In this document: positions 44,855-53,337 of the stretch, piece by piece
Layout of the letters: each line of letters opens with the position of its first letter
Numbering within the stretch: the first letter of the stretch is position 1
Assembly: GCA_024235755.1 (NCBI GenBank)
Contig: JACKLV010000013.1
Span: forward strand, 49,337-113,336
Reading direction: 5' to 3'
DNA from: Burkholderiales bacterium
GTDB taxonomy: Bacteria > Pseudomonadota > Gammaproteobacteria > Burkholderiales > Nitrosomonadaceae
DNA: 64,000 nucleotides
Position numbers and translations under genes: made by a program
Notes under the pieces: model-generated
Database searches by the model: none
What the model was told of the DNA's origin: nothing
What the model saw: only the letters and a program-made list of their open reading frames with translations

Positions 44855-45275
44855 TCATAGTCAAGCCGGTTACAACCTTCCAAGCCAGATCGTTTTCCAG
44901 TCCTTGGTTATTCGACGACAACTTTTGCCAGATTTGTGATTGCCCGTAGGTATTTGAAATCATTAATATCATCGTTAAACAGTCTAGGAACTAATTGGTT
45001 ATCGTCCTGTCGCATACCGAGGAGTATTTTTTCTGGCAGTTTTGATTGATGCGAGCAGCATTATCTCCCGCGGAGTCTGGATCATTTCGTAAACAAAAGC
45101 ATCGGTCAGGTTTGACACAGTCTCTTCATCACCCATATCGGGATGCTCTGTAGCAGGACGCTAATAAGAGCTGGGCAGTGAAATATCAGGGCTGTTATTA
45201 CGGCGTTTCAGCACAAGGCGTAATAATTCTGGAAAACGTGTTTACATTTTCCAGAATATCGGAGCAGAAATGAAC
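44855..45275. other. Intergenic region without a supported gene; 11-bp hairpin
   Basis: About 420 bases downstream of dsbB and of the convergent protease. It contains a perfect inverted repeat, ATTCTGGAAAA (45226-45236) with TTTTCCAGAAT (45247-45257), 18 bases after the protease stop on the minus strand, probably a terminator-type hairpin. A 45-codon minus-strand frame (44999-45136, opening MGDEETVSNLTDAF) has no ribosome-binding site and is left uncalled. Confidence 0.5.
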
Positions 45276-46415
45276 TTACATCTGTTTGGGTCGTACGCCT
45301 ACTTTGATCTCGATATTTTTTTCTTCTTTGTTACGTATTATTGTTACTGTTACAATTTTCCCCGGCGAAAGCCCGGCAACCTTATTGAGCAGTTCGGAAG
45401 AATTTTCTATCGACTCGCCTTCAATAGCGATCATAATGTCACCCGGCTTTATACCGGCTTTGTCCGAGGGACCGTCTTTTAGAACGCTTGCAATGAGTGC
45501 GCCAGCTACATTATCCAGATTAAAAGAATCGGCGAGTTCTTTGGTCATATCCTGCATACTGACGCCGAGCCAACCCCGTATTACGGTACCAGATTGAATA
45601 ATCTGCTCCATGATTTCTTTTGCGATGTGTATCGGAATAGCGAAACCGATGCCTAGAGACCCGCCTGATTGCGAATAGATAGCCGTATTGATACCAATCA
45701 AGTTGCCATCGGTATCCGTCAGCGCCCCTCCTGAATTACCGGGATTAATTGCCGCATCGGTTTGGATAAAATCCTCGAATGTATTAATGCCCACTTTTGT
45801 GCGACCCAGTGCGCCAATGATGCCCATAGTAACGCTCTGACCAACGCCAAAAGGGTTGCCAACTGCCAGAACGACATCACCAACCTTGGCAAGTGCGGAC
45901 TGACCAAATGTAATTGTTGGAAGATTTTGTAATTCGATTTTTAATACCGCCAGATCTGTTTCTGGATCAGATCCGATCACTTTGGCTTCTATCTTGCGTC
46001 CGTCAGATAAAGCGACTTCCACTTCTTCAGCAGCTTCAATGACATGGTGATTGGTTAAAATATAACCATTGGCGCTGACGATAACGCCCGATCCGAGATT
46101 CGATCTGCGCCGCGTTCTCGGCTCAAACTGTTCTCCAAAGAAACGTTGGAAAATGGGGTCGTTTAATAATGGATGCGGCGTTTCTTTTACTGCCTGCCGG
46201 GTAAAAATATTAACTACAGATGGCATCGCGCGACTGGCTGCTTCATAATAGCTGTCAGGTCTAGATTCGGCATAGCTGGGCGCTGCTTCCTTGATTGTTA
46301 CCAGTTCTCCGCGCGGTGTCCACGGCAACAGTTCCGGGCGCAATGTGGATATCACAAAAAAAATTGCCAGTAAAATTGTTGCCGTTTGTGCAAAAATCAA
46401 CCAAAGTCTGTACAT
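45276..46415 (-). CDS. DegS/AlgW-type serine protease (HtrA family)
   Basis: A 379-residue periplasmic protease anchored by an N-terminal helix (WLIFAQTATILLAIFFVIST). The trypsin-like domain has His in TNHHVIEAAEEV, Asp in DPETDLAVLKI and Ser in INPGNSGGALTDTDG. A single C-terminal PDZ domain follows (GWLGVSMQDMTKELADSFNL to LLNKVAGLSPGKIVTVTII). One PDZ and a membrane anchor match DegS/AlgW, which start the envelope-stress cascade by cutting anti-sigma RseA. Start at ATG 46415; the frame extends six codons upstream. Confidence 0.93.
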   Translation of the reverse strand: MYRLWLIFAQTATILLAIFFVISTLRPELLPWTPRGELVTIKEAAPSYAESRPDSYYEAASRAMPSVVNIFTRQAVKETPHPLLNDPIFQRFFGEQFEPRTRRRSNLGSGVIVSANGYILTNHHVIEAAEEVEVALSDGRKIEAKVIGSDPETDLAVLKIELQNLPTITFGQSALAKVGDVVLAVGNPFGVGQSVTMGIIGALGRTKVGINTFEDFIQTDAAINPGNSGGALTDTDGNLIGINTAIYSQSGGSLGIGFAIPIHIAKEIMEQIIQSGTVIRGWLGVSMQDMTKELADSFNLDNVAGALIASVLKDGPSDKAGIKPGDIMIAIEGESIENSSELLNKVAGLSPGKIVTVTIIRNKEEKNIEIKVGVRPKQM

Positions 46416-46491
46416 AAATATAGACCACTCCAAGATAAAAATCGTTTTATATTGTCATTCGTAATGTAGTGTAACCCGATAGGAAAAAAAC

Positions 46492-47238
46492 ATGCATCGA
46501 AATGTGCTTGAGAATTACTTAAATCAGCTACTGGAAATATCCCGTTTTGAGGATTATTGCCCAAATGGCCTGCAAGTGGAAGGCCGGGAAAATATCCAAC
46601 AAATAATAACGGGCGTGACGGCTTCACGAGCATTGCTAGAAGCCGCGGTGATAAAGCGCGCGGATACCGTCCTTGTCCATCATGGTTATTTTTGGCGTGG
46701 AGAAGATGCGCGCATCACCGGAATGAAAGCGCGCCGGCTCGAGATGTTGATAACAAATAAAATTAATTTATTTGCCTATCATTTGCCGCTGGACTACCAC
46801 TGCGTGTTTGGGAACAATGCACAGCTTGCAAAAAAGCTGGAATTCGTTGAAACAGGCCGGTTTGGCGGGCAGGATATCGTTGCGCATGGTGAGCTTGTCA
46901 CACCCATGCCTTTAAGTACACTCGGCGAAAAAATCTTACGGGTCTTGGAGCGAGAACCGCTTGTTATCGGTAATCCCGAGCAGACAATTCGGCGAATTGC
47001 TTGGTGCACTGGCGCTGCTCAAGGTTATTTTGAAGCGGCAATTGCGCAGGACGTGGACGCCTACCTTACCGGTGAAATTTCCGAACAGACGGTGCATGCC
47101 GCCCGTGAATCCGGTGTCGCGCTAATTGCTGCCGGGCATCATGCCACCGAACGTTATGGCGTTCAAGCCTTGGGCGATCATCTATCAGAAAAATTTGCCA
47201 TTCAACATCACTTCATCGATATTGACAACCCGGTCTGA
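46492..47238 (+). CDS. Nif3-like dinuclear metal centre protein (YbgI family)
   Basis: A 248-residue NIF3/YbgI protein: FEDYCPNGLQVEGRENIQQI, the metal ligands in TVLVHHGYFWRGED, and the second metal region EQTVHAARESGVALIAAGHH followed by ATERYGVQAL. Often annotated as GTP cyclohydrolase I type 2, but the physiological reaction is uncertain. AGGAA before the ATG. Divergent from the DegS-type protease. Confidence 0.93.
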   Translation: MHRNVLENYLNQLLEISRFEDYCPNGLQVEGRENIQQIITGVTASRALLEAAVIKRADTVLVHHGYFWRGEDARITGMKARRLEMLITNKINLFAYHLPLDYHCVFGNNAQLAKKLEFVETGRFGGQDIVAHGELVTPMPLSTLGEKILRVLEREPLVIGNPEQTIRRIAWCTGAAQGYFEAAIAQDVDAYLTGEISEQTVHAARESGVALIAAGHHATERYGVQALGDHLSEKFAIQHHFIDIDNPV

Positions 47239-47255
47239 TTCCATGATATGTAGAG

Positions 47256-47372
47256 TCAGTCATCTTTGTCATCTTTCTTTTTCTTTGAGAACATCGTCCA
47301 CCAGATAATAAAAATAAATAGTCCGAGCGCCACCCCCGCTTCAATCAACAATAGCCACCAACTGTTTTCCAT
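47256..47372 (-). CDS. 38-residue single-pass membrane protein
   Basis: A minus-strand frame, MENSWWLLLIEAGVALGLFI then FIIWWTMFSKKKKDDKDD: one transmembrane helix flanked by Trp pairs and a strongly charged tail, a very plausible small membrane protein. No clear ribosome-binding site is visible, and it lies tail to tail with nif3. Not recognised as a named family. Confidence 0.5.
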   Translation of the reverse strand: MENSWWLLLIEAGVALGLFIFIIWWTMFSKKKKDDKDD

Positions 47373-47433
47373 ATAAAATATTTCAAGCTTGTTGTATAGT
47401 TAAAATTTAAACTATAACTGTAACCAATCTTTG

Positions 47434-48630
47434 ATGAAAAACCAATCCTGTTTTTCAATAATTCTGTTGCTTGTGCTGCTTTACGGCTGTACAAGTAAAA
47501 TCGCCGAACCTCCTGGGGCAGTCAAACAACCGGTCGAACCGGAGGTCAAGATAGAGAAAGAAGGACGTCTTTCAACATATATCGTGGCAGAGTGGTCGAG
47601 TCTGCCAGGTTGGTATGACGATGATCTTAAATCAGCTTTGCAGGCTTTTAAGCAAAGCTGCTCCGTATTGCGGCGACAAATCATATGGCAAGAAACCTGT
47701 ATCGCAGCATCTGAAAAACAGGTAACGGATAACAAAAGTCTGCGAATGTTTTTTGAGAATCATTTTATACCATACCGGGTTATTGCCAGTGACGGTAGTG
47801 AGGAAGGATTGGTTACCGGCTATTATGAACCATTACTGCGCGGCAGCCGCAAGTCTTCCGAGCATTATCGCTACCCGCTGTATACGGCACCCGATGAATT
47901 ACTGACAATCGATCTGGGTATATTGTACCCCGAACTCAAAGATTTGCGTTTACGCGGCCGTCTGGATGGACGTAGAGTCGTACCCTATTACAGCCGTGCC
48001 GAAATCATGAACGATCCTGCGATACTGGAAGGCAACGAATTACTTTGGGTTGATGACGAAGTTGAGCTTTTCTTTCTGCAAATTCAAGGCTCAGGTAGAG
48101 TGCAGCTCGATACCGGTGAAATTGTAAAAATCGGTTTCGCAGACCAAAATGGTTATCCATACAATTCAATCGGACGGATTCTGGTTCAGCAGGGAGAACT
48201 GCCTTTGGAAAAAGCGTCCATGCAGGGTATCAAGCAATGGGGACGACAGAATCCAAGCAAGTTGCCAGCGTTGCTTCAACAGAACGCGCGGTTTGTGTTT
48301 TTCCGTGAACTGCCCGGCGATCTTAGTGGTCCCATCGGCGCGCTCGGCGTTCCGTTAACTGCGGGTCGCAGTGTTGCGATTGATCCGCGTTCTATTCCGC
48401 AAGGTGCGCCGGTTTTTCTCGCGACTACATGGCCAAATTCCAACAAGCCGCTGAATCGTCTCATGGTAGCCCAGGATACCGGCAGCGCAATTAAAGGCGG
48501 TGTTCGTGCGGACTTTTTCTGGGGATATGGCCCGGATGCAGCCAACCAGGCCGGAAAAATGAAACAACAGGGAAAAATGTGGGTATTGGTGCCAAACGGG
48601 CACACAGTACCACTGCTTGCGCAACAATAA
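47434..48630 (+). CDS. mltA: Membrane-bound lytic murein transglycosylase A
   Basis: A 398-residue lipoprotein: signal FSIILLLVLLYGC with lipidated Cys, then the MltA domain (GLVTGYYEPLLRGSRKSSEH; LLWVDDEVELFFLQIQGSGR) and the C-terminal 3D domain with its three aspartates (SVAIDPRSIPQG; MVAQDTGSAIKGGVRADFFW). It cleaves peptidoglycan glycan strands from the outer membrane side. Start at ATG 47434. Confidence 0.96.
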   Translation: MKNQSCFSIILLLVLLYGCTSKIAEPPGAVKQPVEPEVKIEKEGRLSTYIVAEWSSLPGWYDDDLKSALQAFKQSCSVLRRQIIWQETCIAASEKQVTDNKSLRMFFENHFIPYRVIASDGSEEGLVTGYYEPLLRGSRKSSEHYRYPLYTAPDELLTIDLGILYPELKDLRLRGRLDGRRVVPYYSRAEIMNDPAILEGNELLWVDDEVELFFLQIQGSGRVQLDTGEIVKIGFADQNGYPYNSIGRILVQQGELPLEKASMQGIKQWGRQNPSKLPALLQQNARFVFFRELPGDLSGPIGALGVPLTAGRSVAIDPRSIPQGAPVFLATTWPNSNKPLNRLMVAQDTGSAIKGGVRADFFWGYGPDAANQAGKMKQQGKMWVLVPNGHTVPLLAQQ

Positions 48631-48643
48631 CACTGAATATTGC

Positions 48644-49993
48644 TTAGTTTGCGCTATCAGCTGGACCCAGCGCCGCGCTGTGCATTGATTTGTCCTGATC
48701 GGGCTGTTCAGGTTTTTTTCTTGGTAAATGATTGGGCAGCTTAAGTCTGGCCAGCTTTAATAGTGGACCGCCACGCAGCATGATTGCATCTTTTAATGTG
48801 TCGCCATTACCTTCTTTGATATTGAGATACAGTTGTAAGTAATCATTTTTCTCGGTATTCTCGTGACCATCCGGCGGTGCGCCTGGATTATACAGGCCGA
48901 ACGACAGTGACATATCCGCCGTCAAGAAAACAAGATCATCTGCCAACTGCGCTTCGGCGTATTCTAGATGTCTGGGGTCTACATAAACTACGACTTGTTG
49001 CTCCAGCATTAAATTAATTTCATCCTTCCGGTGACCCGCAAAAGACAATTCAACTTCCATCAATTCATCGTCTGTTACCATTTCATCGTCCGAAGCAATT
49101 TCATGATGATCTTGATGATTCGGCACCACCTCCGAGATCACGTCATTCATGAAATTTTCCTGTTCCTTCTCAGCATTTTTGAGCGCTTCAATTTGTTCGT
49201 CAACTGTATTTCCAGAGTCATACAGTTCATGAATTGCCATAATGGTTTTCTGACCGGCCCCCGGTATTTCGATTTCATCGTCGAGAAATCCCAGAACCGG
49301 ATCATAATCCAGTTCCACTTCCAGCGGATAAGGCACATTATCGTTGGTATTGATCTCGCCGCGCATAAACGATGTAATCACAATTCGTTTATTTGTATAT
49401 GGGTCGAGCTGCATACCGAGCGGTATGGGTCTCACCATAATATGTCCGGTACTTTTCAGATGCACATCAAGAGTCACCAGCCACCTGTCTTCAAAAGGAA
49501 CGATTGAAGCATCGAGATTATTGGAAAGCCAATCCGGAATTAAGTCAAAAAATTTCAGTACCCCTGTAGCCCTGATTTCCTGACGATTGTCTTCACCCGC
49601 TTCATCGCCTTCGAGAATCTCCGTTTCAAAAAATTCATGATCATCATCCTCATCCTCAATCGGTACGTCTACATCCGGCTGAGGGCTTTCACCGGTACCA
49701 AGCGCCCTGCCAACCACTTGAGATACTGCTTCAATATTGAATACATCATTCAGTATCTTTGGAATACTGCCATTATCAGGGATGGGGACGCACAAGATGC
49801 TGGATTTGCTGTGCGCATCAGCTCTGACCTGTTCGAGTCGCTGATGAAAGTAATTATTCAAATACTTGGATTCTGATGAAAACCCATGATTCTCAAACTC
49901 AGAGAGGCAATGTGTCGTTTCATATTTCTGGTATATTGCACGCGACTCAATTCGCTGAAAAAAATATTCGTTTAATGAATCTGCATCACTCAT
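48644..49993 (-). CDS. Acidic protein of unknown function, 449 residues
   Basis: A soluble, strongly acidic protein with no signal peptide or membrane helix. It contains a run of Asp/Glu (DVPIEDEDDDHEFFETEILE near residues 110-130), a beta-rich middle (about 145-260, WLSNNLDASIVPFEDRWLVT; HIMVRPIPLGMQLDPYTNKR) and a C-terminal part with SFGLYNPGAPPDGHENTE. The ATG has no visible Shine-Dalgarno sequence. It is convergent with mltA with 13 bases between the stops. Codon use looks normal and the frame is long, so it is a real gene; no family recognised. Confidence 0.75.
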   Translation of the reverse strand: MSDADSLNEYFFQRIESRAIYQKYETTHCLSEFENHGFSSESKYLNNYFHQRLEQVRADAHSKSSILCVPIPDNGSIPKILNDVFNIEAVSQVVGRALGTGESPQPDVDVPIEDEDDDHEFFETEILEGDEAGEDNRQEIRATGVLKFFDLIPDWLSNNLDASIVPFEDRWLVTLDVHLKSTGHIMVRPIPLGMQLDPYTNKRIVITSFMRGEINTNDNVPYPLEVELDYDPVLGFLDDEIEIPGAGQKTIMAIHELYDSGNTVDEQIEALKNAEKEQENFMNDVISEVVPNHQDHHEIASDDEMVTDDELMEVELSFAGHRKDEINLMLEQQVVVYVDPRHLEYAEAQLADDLVFLTADMSLSFGLYNPGAPPDGHENTEKNDYLQLYLNIKEGNGDTLKDAIMLRGGPLLKLARLKLPNHLPRKKPEQPDQDKSMHSAALGPADSAN

Positions 49994-50324
49994 AACAAAA
50001 TAAACGGTGGTTGATTCTGGGTAAATAAAACATCAAATTATTGTACAACGAATCAAATGTTCAGTCGTAAACCACTACCATCTGCATAACGACTGTAAAT
50101 TTCATTCTTTTTTACTGACCAAGTGTAACAGTATTTTTCAAACGTCCGTTGATCGCAGTGATGGTCAACAGCCGTGCATAGCGTCCAACTTTTCCAAAGA
50201 ACACTATTTGAACGCTAATGGATTCTTTACAGAGTATTCAGTCTGTATTCATATTCCCTGCGTATAGTTAACCATCAGACATATGTCTGAATGATTAATA
50301 AACTAAACTAAACGGAGGGTTCCA
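49994..50324. promoter_or_regulatory. Upstream region with a 14-bp perfect palindrome
   Basis: This 331-base gap between divergent genes contains CAGACATATGTCTG at 50276-50289, a perfect palindrome that ends 35 bases before the start of the His/Tyr-rich gene and follows a TATAGT -10-like box (about 50263-50268). It may be an operator. No gene was found in the gap. Confidence 0.45.
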
Positions 50325-50759
50325 ATGAAAACCAAAGCAATAACACCGGCCAACATGCTGCTTACCATGCTGTTAGGACTGGTCTTGGCAATGCCCGTTG
50401 CAGTTGAAGCAGGAAAGGGCCGCCATCGGTTTGGTCATACGCATCACCATCATTATTACAACAATGGTTACGGGCATTCCCACCACCATCACCGACACTT
50501 CAAGAAGCGTCATTACAAACAACGGCATTATTATAATCGTCATAATCCATACTATGGCGGCGGCTATAATCGAATTTACAGCCCGCCGCAGCGATACTAC
50601 AACAGGCCGTATTACAATCAGCCTTATTATAATCCACAGCCTGGTTATGGCTATGCGCCGAATGCTATCAGCTATCCGCCGGCGGCAGGTTATGCCTATC
50701 CGCCTCAGGTGATGCTGGGTGTTAATACCGGAAATGCAAGCTTTATGTTACGCTATTGA
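50325..50759 (+). CDS. Secreted His/Tyr/Gly-rich protein
   Basis: A 144-residue protein with a signal peptide (NMLLTMLLGLVLAMPVAVEA) and a mature part dominated by His, Tyr, Asn, Gly and Pro: HTHHHHYYNNGYGHSHHHHR, then RHYYNRHNPYYGGGYNR and Tyr-Asn-Gln-Pro repeats, ending in a more ordinary strand (PQVMLGVNTGNASFMLRY). GGAGGG precedes the ATG. The His clusters suggest metal binding outside the cytoplasm. Low complexity prevents a family call. A hairpin separates it from the PepSY gene. Confidence 0.75.
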   Translation: MKTKAITPANMLLTMLLGLVLAMPVAVEAGKGRHRFGHTHHHHYYNNGYGHSHHHHRHFKKRHYKQRHYYNRHNPYYGGGYNRIYSPPQRYYNRPYYNQPYYNPQPGYGYAPNAISYPPAAGYAYPPQVMLGVNTGNASFMLRY

Positions 50760-50765
50760 CCACGG

Positions 50766-50805
50766 AATGCCTGCGGGAAAAGTCATAGCATTTCCCGTGG
50801 GCATT
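50766..50805 (+). terminator. Hairpin after the His/Tyr-rich gene
   Basis: AATGCCTGCGGGAAA (50766-50780) pairs with TTTCCCGTGGGCATT (50791-50805) through 15 positions with two G-T pairs and a 10-base loop. No strong T-run follows, so it may be a partial terminator or attenuator upstream of the PepSY gene. Confidence 0.5.
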
Positions 50806-50871
50806 GCTTGATTCAATACACAGGCGGTACACTAAAACTCCGTATCGCTTGGAAAATAAAGCTGTTGATTC

Positions 50872-51162
50872 ATGAATATACTGAAAAATTTTTTTTTGAT
50901 TGCGTTGTTTCTCACATTTTTTCTTACCTATTCGATGGCTAGTGAGCGCCGGGAAGAAACAAATCGGCAAAGCCTGGAAAAACAGCCTGTCGGGATCTCA
51001 CAGCGCCAAGCGATATCGATTGCGCAAAAACATATCGAAGGCCGTGTATTGGATATTCGGCGTAGCGGAAATGTTTATCGCGTCAAAATTCTCAGTGATC
51101 AGGGTTCAATTCATATCGTTCCGGTAAGTGTGACCGATGGGAAAATAAAATCTGACCATTAA
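50872..51162 (+). CDS. PepSY-domain exported protein
   Basis: A 96-residue protein with a signal peptide (FLIALFLTFFLTYSMA) and one PepSY domain: GISQRQAISIAQKHIEGRVL followed by DIRRSGNVYRVKILSDQGSI and IVPVSVTDGKI. PepSY proteins act in the periplasm, often as inhibitors or as sensors beside two-component systems. It precedes the response regulator by 41 bases, an arrangement seen for many PhoP- or QseB-like pairs. Confidence 0.88.
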   Translation: MNILKNFFLIALFLTFFLTYSMASERREETNRQSLEKQPVGISQRQAISIAQKHIEGRVLDIRRSGNVYRVKILSDQGSIHIVPVSVTDGKIKSDH

Positions 51163-51203
51163 TGTCCACGGCACAGGCAATCAGCTCGAATTGATTAATC
51201 GTT

Positions 51204-51890
51204 ATGCGTATTCTGGTTATTGAAGATGAAATAAAATTGCAGGTACAGATCCGCCAGAAACTCGAATCAGCCGGTTATATGGTTGATACATGCAGTGATG
51301 GCAAGGAAGGCTTGTATATTGCCAATGAATATCCGCTGGATGCCGTCATCATCGATTTGGGTTTGCCGGGTATGTCGGGACTGGAAGTCATTAAAATGCT
51401 GCGTGAACAGGGCAATGTTTTACCCATTCTGATTCTTACTGCGCGCGATAGCTGGCAGGACAAAGTATTGGGGCTTGAAATAGGGGCAGATGACTATTTA
51501 ACCAAACCATTCCAGATAGAGGAACTGCAGGCGCGATTGAAAGCATTATTGCGTCGTGCAACAGGCATTCCCAGCACATCATTAAAGTGCGGCCCTATAC
51601 AGATCGACGTTGCAACGCAACTGGTTACTGTCAATGATTGCAAGGTTGATCTGACGTCGTTTGAATACCGCATGCTTGAGCTATTAATCCGGCATCAAGG
51701 TGAAGTGTTGTCCAAGCGGGTTTTAACGGATTATCTTTATCCGCATGATGAAGACCGTGACAGTAATGTGCTGGAGGTCATGGTTGGTCGGTTGCGGCGC
51801 AAATTAGACCCCACCGGTGATTTAAATCCCATTGAAACGCTGCGCGGTCGTGGGTATCGTTTCACCATCGCATGTGACAAATCGTCATGA
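51204..51890 (+). CDS. OmpR/PhoP-family response regulator
   Basis: A 228-residue regulator. The receiver domain starts MRILVIEDEIKLQVQIRQKL, the phospho-accepting Asp is in AVIIDLGLPGMSGLEV, and the Lys of YLTKPFQIEEL is present. The C-terminal winged helix (DLTSFEYRMLELLIRHQGEV to GRLRRKLDPTGDLNPIETLR) is of the OmpR type. It overlaps the kinase gene by four bases. Confidence 0.96.
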   Translation: MRILVIEDEIKLQVQIRQKLESAGYMVDTCSDGKEGLYIANEYPLDAVIIDLGLPGMSGLEVIKMLREQGNVLPILILTARDSWQDKVLGLEIGADDYLTKPFQIEELQARLKALLRRATGIPSTSLKCGPIQIDVATQLVTVNDCKVDLTSFEYRMLELLIRHQGEVLSKRVLTDYLYPHDEDRDSNVLEVMVGRLRRKLDPTGDLNPIETLRGRGYRFTIACDKSS

Positions 51891-53221
51891 TGTCGCTGAA
51901 TAAACGCATTTTATTAAGTGCGACGGGTGTTTTATTGATATTCATCGTGGGCATTGCACTGGCGCTCGACCGTGCATTTTATGACAGCGCCCGCTTGGGG
52001 GTGCAGGACAGAATGCTGGCCAGGCTGCTCATGTTGATGGGCGATGCCGAGGTAGATGACAATGGCATCCTGGAAATGCCAACCAATTTGCTCGATACCG
52101 AATTCAGCCGTCCGAACGCAAATACCTATGCGTTCATTGTCGACCATACAAAAAAAGTTGTCTGGCAGTCGACTTCGGCATTGAACAAAAAACTTCCCGA
52201 ACTAGGGTTGCTCGAAAAAGGGGTAAAGGATTTCAGTCAGATTGAGATCAATCACGAACCGTATTTTATGCACCGTTACGGTGTAGCCTGGGCTACCGAG
52301 TCCGGCAGTTATCCGATGACATTTAATGTCATCATGGATACATCGCTTTTTGACGCGCAAATTGAACGATACCGTGAAGATCTCTGGGGATGGTTGAGCG
52401 TCATGACCGTATTGCTCCTTGTTACGCAAATGCTGGTATTGCGCTGGGGGCTGCAGCCCATGCGTCAAGTGTCGGTAGAATTGTCGGCGATAGAGTCCGG
52501 AAAGCAGGAAAACGTCGTCGGCAACTATCCCAGTGAATTGAAATTGTTGACCGATAGTATCAATTCGTTAATCAATCACGAGCGCAAACAACAGAAACGC
52601 TATCGCAATGCGCTCGCTGATCTTGCCCACAGTCTGAAAACGCCGTTAGCTATTCTTCACAATGCGGTATCGATCCGTCACAACAAACCGGAAGAAAAAA
52701 CGGTAAGTGAGCAAATCGAGCGCATGGATAACATTATCCAGTATCAATTGCGCCGGGCGGCGACAGCAGGCAGCTCTCCGGGAATGCGCCCAATCTTGTT
52801 GTATCCGGTTGCAAACCGAATTGTAAAGACCGTCCGCAAGGCTTACCACGACAAAAATCCCGGGATTACTGTTGCCATTGATAAAACAATCAGTCTGCGT
52901 ATCGACGAAGGCGATTTAATGGAATTGCTCGGCAATCTCGTCGACAACGCATTCAAGTGGTGTGATCGGCAAATTGTTTTGTCCGCCGTGCGCCATCAGG
53001 AACGAATAGCCATACAGATTAAGGACGATGGCCCAGGTATTGCGCGACATGAGATAGCCAGAATACTCGAGCGCGGTGTGCGAGCGGATCAATCCATTCC
53101 TGGGCATGGCATCGGGCTTGCGATAGTTCGCGATATCATTCAAGTCTATGGCGGCGAATTGTCAATTGAGCAGAACACACCCAAAGGAGCGTGCATAACA
53201 ATTTACCTGAATGCCAAATGA
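51887..53221 (+). CDS. Sensor histidine kinase, PhoQ-like
   Basis: A 444-residue kinase with two transmembrane helices (about 8-27 and 165-187) around a periplasmic domain of about 135 residues. The phospho-accepting His is in ALADLAHSLKTPLAILHNAV, a HSLKTPLA box as in PhoQ. ATPase motifs are ELLGNLVDNAFKWC (N box), IKDDGPGIARHEI (G1) and PGHGIGLAIVRDII (G2). Overlap with the regulator as ATGA. PhoQ relatives sense divalent cations or cationic peptides; the ligand here is unknown. Confidence 0.95.
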   Translation: MMSLNKRILLSATGVLLIFIVGIALALDRAFYDSARLGVQDRMLARLLMLMGDAEVDDNGILEMPTNLLDTEFSRPNANTYAFIVDHTKKVVWQSTSALNKKLPELGLLEKGVKDFSQIEINHEPYFMHRYGVAWATESGSYPMTFNVIMDTSLFDAQIERYREDLWGWLSVMTVLLLVTQMLVLRWGLQPMRQVSVELSAIESGKQENVVGNYPSELKLLTDSINSLINHERKQQKRYRNALADLAHSLKTPLAILHNAVSIRHNKPEEKTVSEQIERMDNIIQYQLRRAATAGSSPGMRPILLYPVANRIVKTVRKAYHDKNPGITVAIDKTISLRIDEGDLMELLGNLVDNAFKWCDRQIVLSAVRHQERIAIQIKDDGPGIARHEIARILERGVRADQSIPGHGIGLAIVRDIIQVYGGELSIEQNTPKGACITIYLNAK

Positions 53222-53337
53222 GTTTATATTCCCCGTTTTTTGTTCAAATGTGCGATTTTTATCGCTACATTCGATTCCCTGCAAGTTGATTTGAGTACAA
53301 CTTCCATTTCTTTACTTGAGTATCGTAAGGTTTTTTT

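Noticed and set aside
44999..45136. 45-codon minus-strand frame opening MGDEETVSNLTDAF
   Set aside because: Reads like protein but has no ribosome-binding site and no recognisable relative; kept only as a note.
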